Below, piece after piece: positions 1 through 12,380 of a DNA stretch of 55,626 nucleotides (positions are counted from its first letter, which is position 1; each line of letters begins with the position of its first letter). This DNA comes from Heterostelium multicystogenum (lineage: Eukaryota; Evosea; Eumycetozoa; Acytosteliales; Acytosteliaceae). The stretch lies in NCBI GenBank assembly GCA_003667245.1, contig RCNN01000269.1, forward strand, positions 1-55,626, read 5' to 3'. Both the position numbers and the translations under genes were made by a program. The notes beneath the pieces are model-generated. The model was not told where the DNA came from, did not search any database, and saw only the letters and a list, made by a program, of their open reading frames with translations.

Positions 1-2174
1 TTTAATACAACGAATATAATGTGGATTTGCAAACTGTACAAAAGATTTCAAAAGCGATGTGACTTGTGATTTAAATTGGAAACCTGCTGTAATTGGACGC
101 TTCTTGTCGGTTGGAATGGCATTTTTGGCCTGTTGGTTGGCAAATCCACTCTTCTTCAAACGATCGTATGCCTTGGAAGATTCAGTGGATGGATCTAAAT
201 CCCTCAACTGCTGGTTGGTATTGGAAGATCTCTGACCAAAGATAGCGATTGATGAAGTTGCCAACGATACCCAAATCATTGAACAAAGTATCTCTATTCT
301 TGTCAAGGAATCCATCGATTGTGTAATGAACCTTTCCAGCATAGTGGTTTATGATAAACTGACTGACCTTTGAAGTCAATGGCACCTTTGAGTAGTGGCT
401 GTGTGAAGCAAAGTGCTTTCCAAGCTTTTCTAATAGACTGATGTCGTTACCCTCTGGGAAAAGACACTCCTCATCCAACAATGCCAAAATACCAAATGGC
501 TTCTTTTCAATCAATTCTACACATGGCTTATTATTGACATAATCTACAGGCACCCATTGAATTCCTTCTGTAACATATTCCTCTTGCTCTGTCTTTAATG
601 TTAGGTCAATAAAAATCTGCTGCAATGTTTCATTTACATAGTTGATACAAAATTGTTCGAAGCTATTATTCTAGATGAGTTTAAGGAGGAGGAGTAGTAG
701 TAAATATTCAATTAGTATTGAATTGGAGATTCTCTTTTTCACTATTGGTCGGTGGATAGTTACCTCAAAATATCTCAAAACCATAAATATCCAATACTCC
801 AATAACTTTTCCTTTTGTCTTTACTTCAATTGATTTGTTGATGGTTCTGACGAGCCAGTCGAATACTTTACTATAGATGGCTTTGGCAAATGCATCACGA
901 GCATAGAGTGCTTGCTCTACATTTTGTGGTACACGGATACTTGATACACGGGTTCCTTGTCCAGTGTAATGAGACGCGATACCAATGCTTGCTCCAAAAC
1001 ATCGGCCTGGACACCCATCAAATTGGCAATTGTGGCGATGAGCTTCTTATCCGATGGAACGGAGCCTTGTTTCTTTTCAGCTTGATCAGCATTAAAGTTA
1101 ATATTACCGATGAGAAGGATGGCAGACAATAATTTAAAGATTTGCTTTTGCTCGTCATCACTAATGCCAACGACTTTCATTGCTTTACGGGGTTGCCTTG
1201 AATCCGGCAACATCGTCGATACCGTCGGCGGTGTAAGCACGGCTCTTGTTGAGGTAGTTGTATTGTTCGATTGGCAACAAACCATATTGCTCACGCTCCT
1301 CTGGCGATGATCCGCTAAGCAACTGGTAGAAGACATGGAAATTACGCTCTCCAACTGTTTGCTTGACAACACGCGACTTTTCCAAGAGGTAGTTGGTAAT
1401 TTTTCCACCCTCTGGATCACCAATATAGTTGAACTGGATCTCCATATATTTACCGAAACGCGATGAATTAATTGTTACGAAGGGTCTTGGCATTTCCAAT
1501 GCCTCCAACAATGGATTCGACTCAAGAATCTGGTTTTTTAACACGCTCTACATCCTGGCTCGATCCAGTGATGCTGGCGATATATTGCATGATATATTTA
1601 CTGGCCTCGGTCTTACCTGCACCAGATTCACCACTAATAATGATACATTGATTCTCGTGCTCTGACTTTAGTGCACGATATGCCTTATCGGCAACGCTAT
1701 AAATATGTGGTGGAATTTCAAACTCATGCTTTCCTTTGTAAAGATCAATATATCTCTTTGCCATAGATACCCAATTGCTTATATGGATTACATGAAATCA
1801 ACACTGGTCCAATGGAAGTCTGGAAATAGAAATTTAAAAAAAAAACACAAAAACAAACAAATAAGAAATATTAATATGAATAATATAATATTAAAATGTT
1901 AGAATTTGGAATAGTTACATAGATTAATCCTTCTTTATATCTCTTTTGTAAATTGTCATTTAATGAATTTTCAGAGACATCTGTCAACATAACCAAATCA
2001 TCGACACCAACTTTGTTGTTTACAGGTCTTAAAACGGATGCTGTTGAAGACGATGATGTCGAAGCTGCAGCTGATGTAGTAGTTGTTTTTGTTCCTTTTG
2101 ATGCCTTATATAAATAAAGTTAATTTCGAATTGAATCAAATCAAGATATAAACCAATAAATATATATTTACCAT
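1..2174 (-). CDS. Class I myosin heavy chain, motor domain (5' part; cut by left edge)
   Basis: Actin-based ATPase motor. Visible motifs in order: N-terminal 'VGVDDLVML', '[13 protein letters not shown]', P-loop GESGAGKT (about 1621-1644), switch I '[10 protein letters not shown]' (about 1465), switch II 'DIYGFEIFE' (about 770), '[12 protein letters not shown]', 'HYAGKVHY' and, at the edge, 'NPHYIRCIK'. The TEDS position, 16 residues before 'DAFAK', is serine (codon 942-944), as in amoeboid class I myosins activated by PAK-type heavy-chain kinases. Introns: 2105-2171, directly after the ATG so exon 1 is only the start codon; 1820-1918; 671-763. Neck and tail lie outside, so short- and long-tailed types cannot be separated. 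Single-base breaks near 765, 975, 1192, 1468, 1497, 1540 and 1752 interrupt conserved motifs that continue in the next frame. Class assignment is confident; the paralogue is not. Confidence 0.93.
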
Positions 2175-3507
2175 TTTTGTTTTTTTTCTATGCAAATTTT
2201 TATTCTTTTACATAAAGAAGGGATGATTGAATGAATGAATTAGATACTACTTATAGCAATAGGAAATAGAAATATGCAACAATAAAAAAGCTTATTATTG
2301 GCTATGGAATGATTTGAATGTATTATTATTGAATGGAAATGAGTGATTGCTGGCGATTAGTGTTACTCCTGTTTCGGCTTCTGTTGTGCTATTGTTGATT
2401 GCTTCTATTAGTAAGTGAAGTTTAACTCTGTCCAACTTTTGGAAGATACTGAGATGTAGGATGACAATGAATAAACAAAAGCTTACTAACTTATTGATCA
2501 AGAATGAAACAAGCAAGCAAAATAATGTTGATTAAAATGAAATACCTTTTTTGTTTGAATTTTTGTTTTGATGAAAAATTTCTTTTTATTTGAATTTAGA
2601 AAAATGGGTGTATTATTTGGATTTGTGGGCAGTTTGATCAAAGAAAACAATTAATAACTATGTGTGTGATTTAATGTGAGTGAGTGATATCACTGTGTTG
2701 TTGTTGTTTTAATTTAAATATTTAGAAATGATGATGTGAGTGAGGTTAAAAGTCAAGATTAAGATGTGTGACGATGATCATCAACATTAACATTTACAAC
2801 AATAATAAATTTCTTATACCTCTATGATTAGGAGTACTCTATTTAGTTCTTTGTTAACATCTAGTTAAATATAAAATAAGGATGCTATGAAAGATAGCCT
2901 ATTATTGTTCTATTTATTTATATCTTAAAACTTTGTCTGAATGAATTTTTACCGAAAGATTATAATCGTTGCTTATTTATAAATCAATGAATTAGTTTGA
3001 TTTTTATCATAAAACCAAAAAACAAAACAAAAATTAGTAATTTATTTGAAAGAAACTTTTGATGTGTGATTAGATAAATCTGGAAACTTAATCTTTTTGG
3101 CAATCCCAGTCCATAAAACAAAAATTTTTTACATTTTTGTAAATAAATGAAAACTAACGAGTCTTTTTTTAATGTTTAATTTAAATTATTATTACTAATG
3201 TTATCAATATTTATTCTTTTTATTATGATATGTTTTGTTATTATTATTGGTTATATTTGGTTATTATTTATTATTATTATAGTTGTTGTTTTATTAGTGG
3301 CGTTAAATATAGTTATGCTTATGCCAAATCGTTACATATTAAGTTGAGTTGTTTTTTGTGATTTTCCAATTTTTTTTTAAGTTCTTTTTGTTTTTTTTTC
3401 TTGCTTGTTTGTCAAACGAATTTCAAGCGGAAATGGGGCTCTTTGATCATTCTTGATTCACAAACTTAACTAAATACTTGATTTTGGAGATCGCGATTCA
3501 ATTGTTT
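2175..3507. other. Intergenic, AT-rich, no gene seen
   Basis: This is the shared 3'/5' space between the eIF4B-like gene and the myosin start. It holds many short A/T runs and TTATTA repeats around 3185-3290. A 73-codon minus frame near 2300-2516 has no domain-like composition and I do not call it. The myosin promoter should lie within the first few hundred bases next to 2174, but no discrete element can be singled out. Confidence 0.6.
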
Positions 3508-5010
3508 ATTCGTCGTCTTCGTCATCATCAAGAGCGAGAGCTTGGAATTTATTTTGTGATGTTTGTTCCTAAATTAAATTTCAGTGAAACAATTAATAAT
3601 CGATTGATTCATTATGATTCGCTCATTATTGGACTTATGCTGAAATAGCTTACCTTTGGAGCACTCTTTGGTGCTTCTTTCTTTGGCTCCTTATTACCTT
3701 TACCGGTTGATACAGTCCATCCTTCTTCATCTTTTTGATCTTTCTTGTTTTGTTGTGGTATTCTGTCAGATGATTTCTTGGTGAAGTCTTTGTTTGGACG
3801 CTGATACTTGTCACCTGAACCAGTGCTGTTGTTCAATTGATTATTTCTCTCATATCTATTGTTGCTACCTGTGCTGTCGGTTGATGATTGCATTGGTTTT
3901 CTTTGTTGTTTGTCACCACGTCGGTATGGTTGTTGTTCTTCGTCAGCATTTTGACTTGATTGCGAGGATGATAGTGATTGTCTATTTTCTTGATCATCGT
4001 ATTTCTTTGGCTCATCACGTTCACGTTCTCTTTGAATTTTCTCTGTATCAACTGGTTGAGCTCCACCGAATGGGTTGCTTGATGCTTGTCTTGGTTGTCC
4101 AAAGGCATTGGTTGGTCTTGGTGGTTGATAGGATTGACCTTGTGGTTGTTGTTGTTGTTGCTGCTGTTGTTGTGCTTTATATTCAGCTTTGCTGACTGAA
4201 AGCTGTTTGACGCTCAATGGGACGTTTGTGCCTGGGAGCGATTGACCATTCAACTTGCATGCATTTTCGACACCTTCGAGATCCTTCATAACAACGTACA
4301 TCAAATTGTTCTTTTGTGAAAACTCAATGTTTGTAACCAATGGTCTGGTTTCGAACATTGGATGACTCTCAATGAAATCTACAACATCGTTAGTTTGTGT
4401 TCCTTCTGGACATCCACTGACAACAATAGTCAAAGCTTGGTCTGGATACTCTTTACGTGGTTGTTGAGATTGATTGTTGTATTGAGGACGACCATTCTCA
4501 CCGTACTGCTGTCTTTGATCATTATATTTATTGTATGAACCTCTTTGGTTGTTGTTGTTATTGTAGTTACTGTATCCACCTCTTTGCATTTGGTTATCTC
4601 TGTTGTATCCACCTTGTTGTTGGTTATTGTATCCACGGTTATCACGACCGTAGTTATCTCTTTGTTGGTTGTTATTATTGTTATAACGATTGTTGTATCC
4701 ACCTTGTTGTTGGTTGTTGAATCCACCTCTATTATTATTGTAATTACCACGATTGTTGTAGTTGTTATTGTATGATCTGTTATTGTTGTATCCACCTTGT
4801 TGCTGTTGCTGCTGCTGTTGTTGTTGTTGTTGTTGCTGGTATTGCTGTTGTTGTTGTTCCTCACGCTCACGTTCCACGTTCACGCTTCTCCAACTCCTCC
4901 TGCTTGATGGCAGCCATCTTCTCAGGATTAGCAAGCAACTCCTGCTCTAAGGCCTTAGTCTCCAACTCTCTCTCTCTCTCCTCATTCTCAGTTTCATCTG
5001 CCCAATTCAT
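3508..5010 (-). CDS. eif4b: eIF4B-like translation initiation factor
   Basis: Predicted cytosolic RNA-binding cofactor of the eIF4A helicase. It starts 'MNWADETENEE', a charged N-terminus. There follows a Gln tract, a long Asn/Tyr/Gly/Arg-rich low-complexity region (about 4480-4860), and an RRM-like fold 'ALTIVVSGCPEG...LMYVVMKDLEG' (about 4210-4440). Next come a second Gln tract and the family signature 'NPFGGAQPVDTEKIQRER' (about 4030-4085), then a Ser/Gln/Lys-rich tail with 'EEGWTVSTGKGN'. The last exon ends 'FQALALDDDEDDE', matching the acidic eIF4B C-terminus. One intron, 3569-3653, has clean GT/AG. A single extra G near 4877 breaks the frame between the start codon and the Gln tract. 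The name rests on the NPFG-type motif, domain order and W/DED ends; a generic RRM protein is the less likely alternative. Confidence 0.85.
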
Positions 5011-5867
5011 GATTTAAGTGCTTTGTTTTGTTGTGTCACAAGTACAAGTCAGATGTGATGATCTTCTTATTCTGTATCTATGCGTTGAAGTGATTGAATT
5101 CTTTAGTTTGTTTAGACTATATATCTAAGCTGTGACTCTCTCTCTCTTTAAACAATGTATATATATATAGTGGTATGTTGAATAACAATATATATATCTA
5201 AAGGGTGTGGAGTGGGTGCTAAGTTTATAAAACCTAATCTCAATGATGGATATAGTTGGTGTATTAATTTGTTTGTTTGGATTTTATTTTTGTTCAATTA
5301 TTATCGATTTTTTTCATATTTTTCATTAATTTGAAATTATTTTTCAATTTTTTTCTTTCTTTAGTTTTTGTTTTTTTTGTTTTTGTTTTGGTGACAGATT
5401 TTTTTCATATGGCACAAGAACTTCAAAACCATGTTCATACATATGTATTATAATTAATTCTCTAAAAGAAGTAATTAAGAAATCTATTTTATTTTAATAA
5501 TTCATTATTATTTCTTTAAAAACTAAAAAACCAACAAAAACATAATAATATTTATTTGAATAACTGTTGTTTCTTAAAGTTAATATTGTTTGTTGTTTTT
5601 TTTCGGAACTGCAAAGTCTGAAAAAATATGTAGAAAAAAATAAAAATATAAAAAACAAAAGTCAAAGAACGTGGTTTGGTTTGACTGAAGTTGGTTGGGT
5701 ATGTCCAATGGAAATCAGATTTTTAAGTTTAAATAGTTTATTATTTGATAAAAAGTATGATAAAAGTTATCTTATACTACAACATCTTGTACTGTTATAT
5801 TTTGTTTTTTGGGGATATAGTTTGTTGGTTTATAACAAATCTAATACTTTATTTAAAAGGAACTAAT
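5011..5867. other. Intergenic region between E2 and eIF4B-like genes
   Basis: It contains the eIF4B-like promoter side, with (TA)n at about 5157-5169 and a CT-rich run near 5135-5150, a T-rich stretch (5280-5400), and the 3' flank of the E2 gene. Short plus-strand frames at 5567-5957 overlap the E2 3' end and have no recognisable domain. Confidence 0.6.
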
Positions 5868-6813
<946 letters not shown>

Positions 6814-8432
6814 TTTTTATGTATGTATTAAATAATGTGTATTTTATATATGTGAATGAAATATAATATAATAACAGTGTTCTTTAAATTCTAAATAATG
6901 CTTGAAACTAGGTAATATCAAGAGTGAGTGCTTCGATTAATTACACAGTATATGTATTGCTAGAAATAAATCTAAATAATAAAAAAAAAGGTTAATTAGA
7001 AAGAAGAGTTCAGTGCGTAAAAAAACACAGTATGAATAACAGAATTTTGAAGTGGAAAAAAAATAATAAAAAAAATAATAAAAAAAAAATAATAAAAACA
7101 CCAACAATTGAATTCAAAATAAAAATAAAAATATTAATTCCAATTGTTATAGGAATAAATAATATTTATAGCAACTGACTTTGTTCAAAAGTTAGTTTAC
7201 ACTTTTGCTTGAGTAGTAGTACTACATTTACCCTGCTGTTGCTGCTGCTATTCTCTACAGTAGATTATCACCAGTGAATTTGTGAAGTTAAAAAATTGAT
7301 GTATTTATTCTGATCTACAATTATTATTATGATTTATTTAAATGACTTTAACGATGACCGAATATCATTGAGTTAAACAAATCCAATAAAGGTAACAATT
7401 AAATTGAACTATCTATATCTATATTGATAACAGCTAGCTAGTTAATCTATCTTTCGGTCTATTTAATAGCAATGATAGTCCACCAATATTGCATGTTAAT
7501 TAACAACGTTGTCAAGTCAATACCTAATAAAACAAAACAACAAGCTATGTTTAAAAGAAGACATGCTGCAAGTGTGTATTCATCCCAATGATTGATGTTT
7601 TCATCATTATAATTTAAAGTTTTTGCACAAACAAAATAATAAATAAAATAGTTATATAATTATTTATATCTCTACATACATATATTTTTATTAAAGTATA
7701 ATAAACAAATAAATATTAATATTAATTTAACAAATAAACCTATTTGATCGTGCAAAATACATCAAAATTAAATTAAAATAGATTTTTAAGTGACTCATGA
7801 TGAGTAAGTAGAAATTTGACATGTAACGTTTTTGACTGCCAAAATCAAAATAAATTAATTCAAAATCAGCAACTGACAATTTGACTGTTATTTAAAATTA
7901 ACATGGAAAAGAAAATACAATAAATACAACAAACAACTATTTACTAAAATTTATTTGGATTTTGTCTTGTGTTGTTGTTTTTATTGTTGTTTATTGGTGT
8001 TGTATGATTTTTATGAAGAATAAAAATAGAGTGTTGGTGGTGTGGTGAGTTATTAGGTTACTTGTTTTGTTGTTGTTGTTGTTGGAGAAAATGTATTTTG
8101 GTGATGCACTTTTGTGAATTCTCCCAAACTTATCATCATAAAAATACAAATCGATCACATTCTACCATTTTTGCCAATGGACATCAGTTCATCTTCACTT
8201 TCACATCGTTTCAATGTTATTAGAGACAATTTTGATTGTTTTGATGTTGGATTAGTTTGAATTTGGAAATTAATCAATAAACACTCTTGCCAATTTACAT
8301 CATCAATTATCATTTTATCAAATTAATTATATTTAGTTAAAACATAGGATTGAACGTCAGAATCAGATTACTTGTTGTTCTGATTTCTTATACTTTCTGT
8401 ATTTTGTTTTTTATACAATCTATTCTTTTACA
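6814..8432. other. Intergenic, long divergent promoter region
   Basis: It separates the minus-strand E2 from the plus-strand coiled-coil gene, so it carries both promoters. It is A-rich around 7055-7130, with several AAAAATAATAA units, and T/G-rich around 7970-8090. I found no ORF, tRNA or convincing repeat. Confidence 0.6.
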
Positions 8433-9451
8433 ATGGATATTAATAATAGTGGCAAAGATGAAGTAGTAGGAGGTTTCAATGCTGAGACCCTAGTCAAAGA
8501 GAATATAAAGTTAAAAGAAATAATAAAAGAGTATCAATCCGAAAGAGATAGTAACCTAGTTCAAAAAGAAAAGATGAAAAAGAATTTGGAAAGAGCAAGA
8601 AACATTTTAATTGAACAAAAAAAGACCATTTCCCAACTTCAATCTCAAAATCAACAACTCATATTGTCAAACCAAGCTCAAAATCAATTTATAAATGTAC
8701 AAAATACCAGTAAAGAGATCAATGATAGTGAAAGTTGTAGCAGTAGTTCAAATGAAGATTTAGTTTTAGACATCAATGAATCGTCGAGGGAATCTATTCA
8801 AAGTCCAACAAATAAAAAACTCCTGAGAACCATGATCAAAAGTTTATCATTGGAGTCAATTACTCCACCATTTATTTCCAATTATATAGGAAATTCTTCT
8901 CCAACATCGAGTTTCTCACCTTCTCCTTCTTTTTCCAATTTATCGACTCCGATTACTCCAATGGTAATAAGTATCAACTCAAATTCAGCCAACTCTACCC
9001 CAAGACAATATAATAATGAAAAGGAGACCATTTTAATTGCACATCTAAAATCAAAGTTAAAGAAACTAAAAGAGAAAAGAAAGAGAGAGCAACAAATTAA
9101 GCTTAGATTGGAAAAAGAATTATCGACGCTAGAAGAGGTCAATTACTTTTATAAACAAAAAGTAGACCTTTTGGAAAGAAAGATTCAGAGTATAAATTCT
9201 ATCAAAAATATTACAAGTCCAAGAGGTAAATATGTATTAGTTTAATTCCATTGAATATCAATATTAATATATTATTATTATAATTAGTTAAAGCATCAAG
9301 TCCATATTTGAAAAGTCCCAATTATAGCAACAATAATAGTATTTCAAACAGTGCTAAACTGAGGGCTATGAATAGCACTAATGGAAGCGGACCAATTGCA
9401 AATAGAGCCAATGGTAGTGGATCATCCTCACTTGATATTTTAGTATTATAA
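8433..9451 (+). CDS. Coiled-coil protein, function unknown
   Basis: Two exons (8433-9225, 9288-9451) with intron 9226-9287 (GT/AG, phase 1). The product is about 318 residues. The N-terminal third is a coiled coil, with heptad-like Leu/Ile spacing from 'ENIKLKEIIKEYQSERD' to 'KKTISQLQSQNQQL'. The middle is Ser/Thr/Pro-rich ('SPTSSFSPSPSFSNL'). A second, very basic coiled coil follows ('HLKSKLKKLKEKRKREQQ' to 'DLLERKIQSI'). The tail is Ser/Asn-rich and ends 'SLDILVL'. There is no signal peptide or membrane segment. The serine-proline sites could be kinase targets (inference). I do not recognise the family; a cytoskeletal or centrosomal adaptor would fit but is only a guess. Confidence 0.82.
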
Positions 9452-10127
9452 TCCATCCATTATTATTATTATTATTATTAAATTGTATTAAATAAATAAA
9501 ATATTATAAGATATGAAAAATTATTAAAAATATTATATGTTTGTGTTTAAATTTTTATGGAAAATTTGGAATTCCATTGCAACATACATATTTTATTATT
9601 TGTAAGTTGTGTGTGAGTCAGAAAAATGAGTGAATTTCATTGTGTGGTTTGAAAAGAACATTGTGTTTGTTTGTTTTTAAACTTGATTTGGAATATTAAG
9701 TTGATAATAATATAATTGATTATTGATATTAGTATCTTAATAGAGATATTATCACTTTGTTTTTGAAAATTCAATGATCCAACTCATCCTTCATCAATAT
9801 CTTCATCATCACCATCATCATCACCATCATCACCATCAACAGAGAATCAATAAATTTGATTGTTCCAATTGGAAATCATAATTTTGATTTAATGAATATA
9901 CATATATTTATTTATATTGCATGAATAATATAATATAATAAATAATAAGAATAAAAATTGATTATTGTTTAAATAATATTAGTTGACCACCTATACTAAT
10001 ATATATAATTTATTTATTAGTTATAAACCATATGTCAAAAATAGTTATAAATAATAGTTATAGTATAGTATAGAATAGTAGAATAGAATAAATAGTTTGG
10101 ACATAGTTTTATATAATAATAATAACA
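9452..10127. other. Intergenic, AT-rich with CAT/ATC microsatellite
   Basis: Contains the simple repeat at about 9786-9840. The rest is AT-rich with ATAGTATAG-like units around 10050-10085 just upstream of the Notch-repeat gene. No gene is seen. Confidence 0.6.
9786..9840. repeat. CATCAT/CATCAC microsatellite
   Basis: About 55 bp of imperfect trinucleotide units (CAT, CAC, ATC) between two genes. Trinucleotide repeats are common in dictyostelid DNA. It lies outside any recognised coding exon. Confidence 0.8.
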
Positions 10128-12014
10128 ATGGAAATAAATAAATTGAAACAAATCCAATTGGCTGGATTGGTTTTTATAATTCTATTTGTGATTTGTAGTG
10201 GATATGAGAAGTGTGCAGAGAGATGTCCAAACTCATGGCTAGGTGATGGTTTTTGTGATAGAGATTGTAATACTGCTGCCTGTAAATTCGATGGTGGTGA
10301 TTGTCCTGGTACTTCAATGAATACTCGTAAGTTAACATACAACCATAATTACAAATTAGATTATGTATGATATTAATATCTAAAGCTATTTAAATATTCT
10401 TTAGATTTTTGTAATTTTAAATGTCGAAGAAGTTGGATGGGAGATGGAATATGTGATGCTGAATGTAATAATGCAGATTGTTCCTATGATGATGGTGATT
10501 GTTCTCAAAACCCACCTGAAAAAGTAAGTATCCCTACTTTTTTGGATATTTAAAGCAGTATACATCTTTGGAAAAATAGAATATTAATATTCTATTATTA
10601 TTTTTTTGTTATTTGTAGCTACAGAATGTGCACCTGGATGTAGAGAAAAAATGGTTAGTGATGGTATTTGTGATACTGCTTTGTAATTTGAAGGAGTGCA
10701 ATTTCGATGGATACGACTGTGAGAATAATGCAAAAACACCCAGAGGAGTGTGCCATCGGTTGCTTGAAGGCTATGATCAACGATCGTATATGTTCCACTC
10801 GTTGCAACGTTTCTGAATGTTTGTTTGATGGTGGCGATTGTAATATCACTTCGACAGAGTGCGCTCCTGGCTGCAGCTGGGGAATGATTTACAATGGAAA
10901 GTGTGACCCAAAGTGTCAAGTCATTGAATGTAATTTTGACGATGGTGACTGCCTGAATAGAGAGTCCGAGGTGCAGGATGATTTGTTCCGATGGATGTTT
11001 CCGTGGTTACATTGGAGATGGAGAGTGCGATCCCGGATGTAAGGGAGCAGCCATGCAACTATGATGGAGGCGATTGTGACGCTCCACCAAGTCCTATGAA
11101 GCTGAACACAACAGAGTGCAGTCCGGGTTGCTCGCCATACACCATTAAAGACGGAGTCTGCGACATGGCTTGCTATGTGAAGGAGTGTCTTTTTGATGGA
11201 GGTGATTGCAGAAACTATGGTGCCATTGGAAAAGGAGTGTGCTCGTGGATGCCCAATCAATATGGTTGGTGACAAATGGTGCATGTCCAAGTGCAATGTC
11301 AAGGAGTGCAACTTATGATGGTGGTGAACTGTGATGCGCCAGAACACAGGAAACATTCATGGCCTCCACTTGCGACCCAGGTTGCAGCTTTCAATGCTTG
11401 GAAACAACTACTGCGACTACGAATGCAACACACATTCAACTGCCAGTACGAATCATGGTGATTGTGGAATACAAACCACCGTCGCTCAGGGAGGCAATGG
11501 TTCGCGTCCCGATGGATCGCGTGGTGGAATTCCAGTGGAAGATGGTCCGACACCACCTCCACAATGCCAACAAGTACCACCCGACTTGAAGTTCTGCGGA
11601 ATAGCAACCAACTCCACCTCGATCATGTCGATGAGAGCATGCCTTGATGCCGATCAAATAATGCAATCCAAGTTTATTGAGAGTCACAAGAGTGATAGAG
11701 ATATCGATTGCTTCCAGATGCAGGCCATATTTACATGTTCGCGTGGTTGTGTAGCATGCAACAACGAAGGACGTGCGAAGCCCGTCTGCCGCTCTGTCTG
11801 TCTCGACTATAAAGCTCACTGTTCACATCTAGGCAAACAAGTTGAGCAAATCGTATGCAACACCGACGAATACACCGACCATGATTGTACAAAGATCAGC
11901 ACATTGCTAAAGAGTCCTGACAACAACATTGCAATGAGCAAATATCCCACCAACCAATCTTTAATGATTATTCTTTGCACAATAGTTTCAATAGTTTTAT
12001 TTTTGACGATATAA
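10128..12014 (+). CDS. Secreted/GPI-anchored protein with nine Lin12-Notch repeats and a Frizzled-like Cys-rich domain
   Basis: It starts with a signal peptide ('LAGLVFIILFVICSG'). Nine Lin12-Notch repeats follow, each of the form C-x3-C...GDGxCDxxCNxxxCxxDGGDC, at about 10205, 10405, 10620, 10742, 10856, 10983, 11110, 11235 and 11360. After a Gly/Pro linker comes a Cys-rich block (about 11570-11890) with 'DCFQMQ', 'FTCSRGC' and 'PVCRSVCLDYKAHC'. Its Cys order and C-RSVC core match the Frizzled ligand-binding domain. The protein ends in a hydrophobic stretch ('LMIILCTIVSIVLFLTI') with no basic tail, as in GPI-anchor signals. Introns are at about 10327-10404 and 10523-10619. Single-base breaks (about 10683, 10740, 10980, 11042, 11313, 11398) cut repeats that continue in the next frame. 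The ligand and role are unknown. Confidence 0.85.
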
Positions 12015-12380
12015 TAGTTCTATTCTAAATTTATTTATTAGAATAGAATAAATAATAACAAACAACAACAACAGCATAATTTATCTAAAGATAAAGATAC
12101 ACATTTATATTTAAACATTTATAAATAAAAATATTCGATAATCTTAAACACCATGATTAGTCTACACTCATAGCAAAGATCAACAAAGACATATATAAAG
12201 ATAAATTGATATATAATTATATATACATATATAATTAAGTATCTCTATATATGTATGATAACATGTCAAGCTCGATCGTTTCTTCTATTTTATTGATGAA
12301 GTTTTTGAAGTTTCAAATTTTATTTTTATTATGATCAATTTATATACAAAGATATATATTTATTATTAGAGTTCGCAAGT
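12015..12380. other. Intergenic, AT-rich
   Basis: 3' flank of the Notch-repeat gene and promoter of the WD40 gene. It holds (ATATAT)-type runs at about 12190-12250. No gene is seen. Confidence 0.55.

Noticed and set aside
917..1423. Separate minus-strand ORFs in the myosin region as independent genes
   Set aside because: Together they spell one myosin motor in correct order; the splits are single-base breaks and one intron.
3794..4950. Long plus-strand frames rich in Val, Cys, Tyr or Leu
   Set aside because: They are the antisense of the Gln/Asn/Gly-rich eIF4B-like coding region and mirror its repeats.
9786..9840. CAT repeat as a CRISPR-like array
   Set aside because: Simple trinucleotide repeat without spacers, in a eukaryotic genome.
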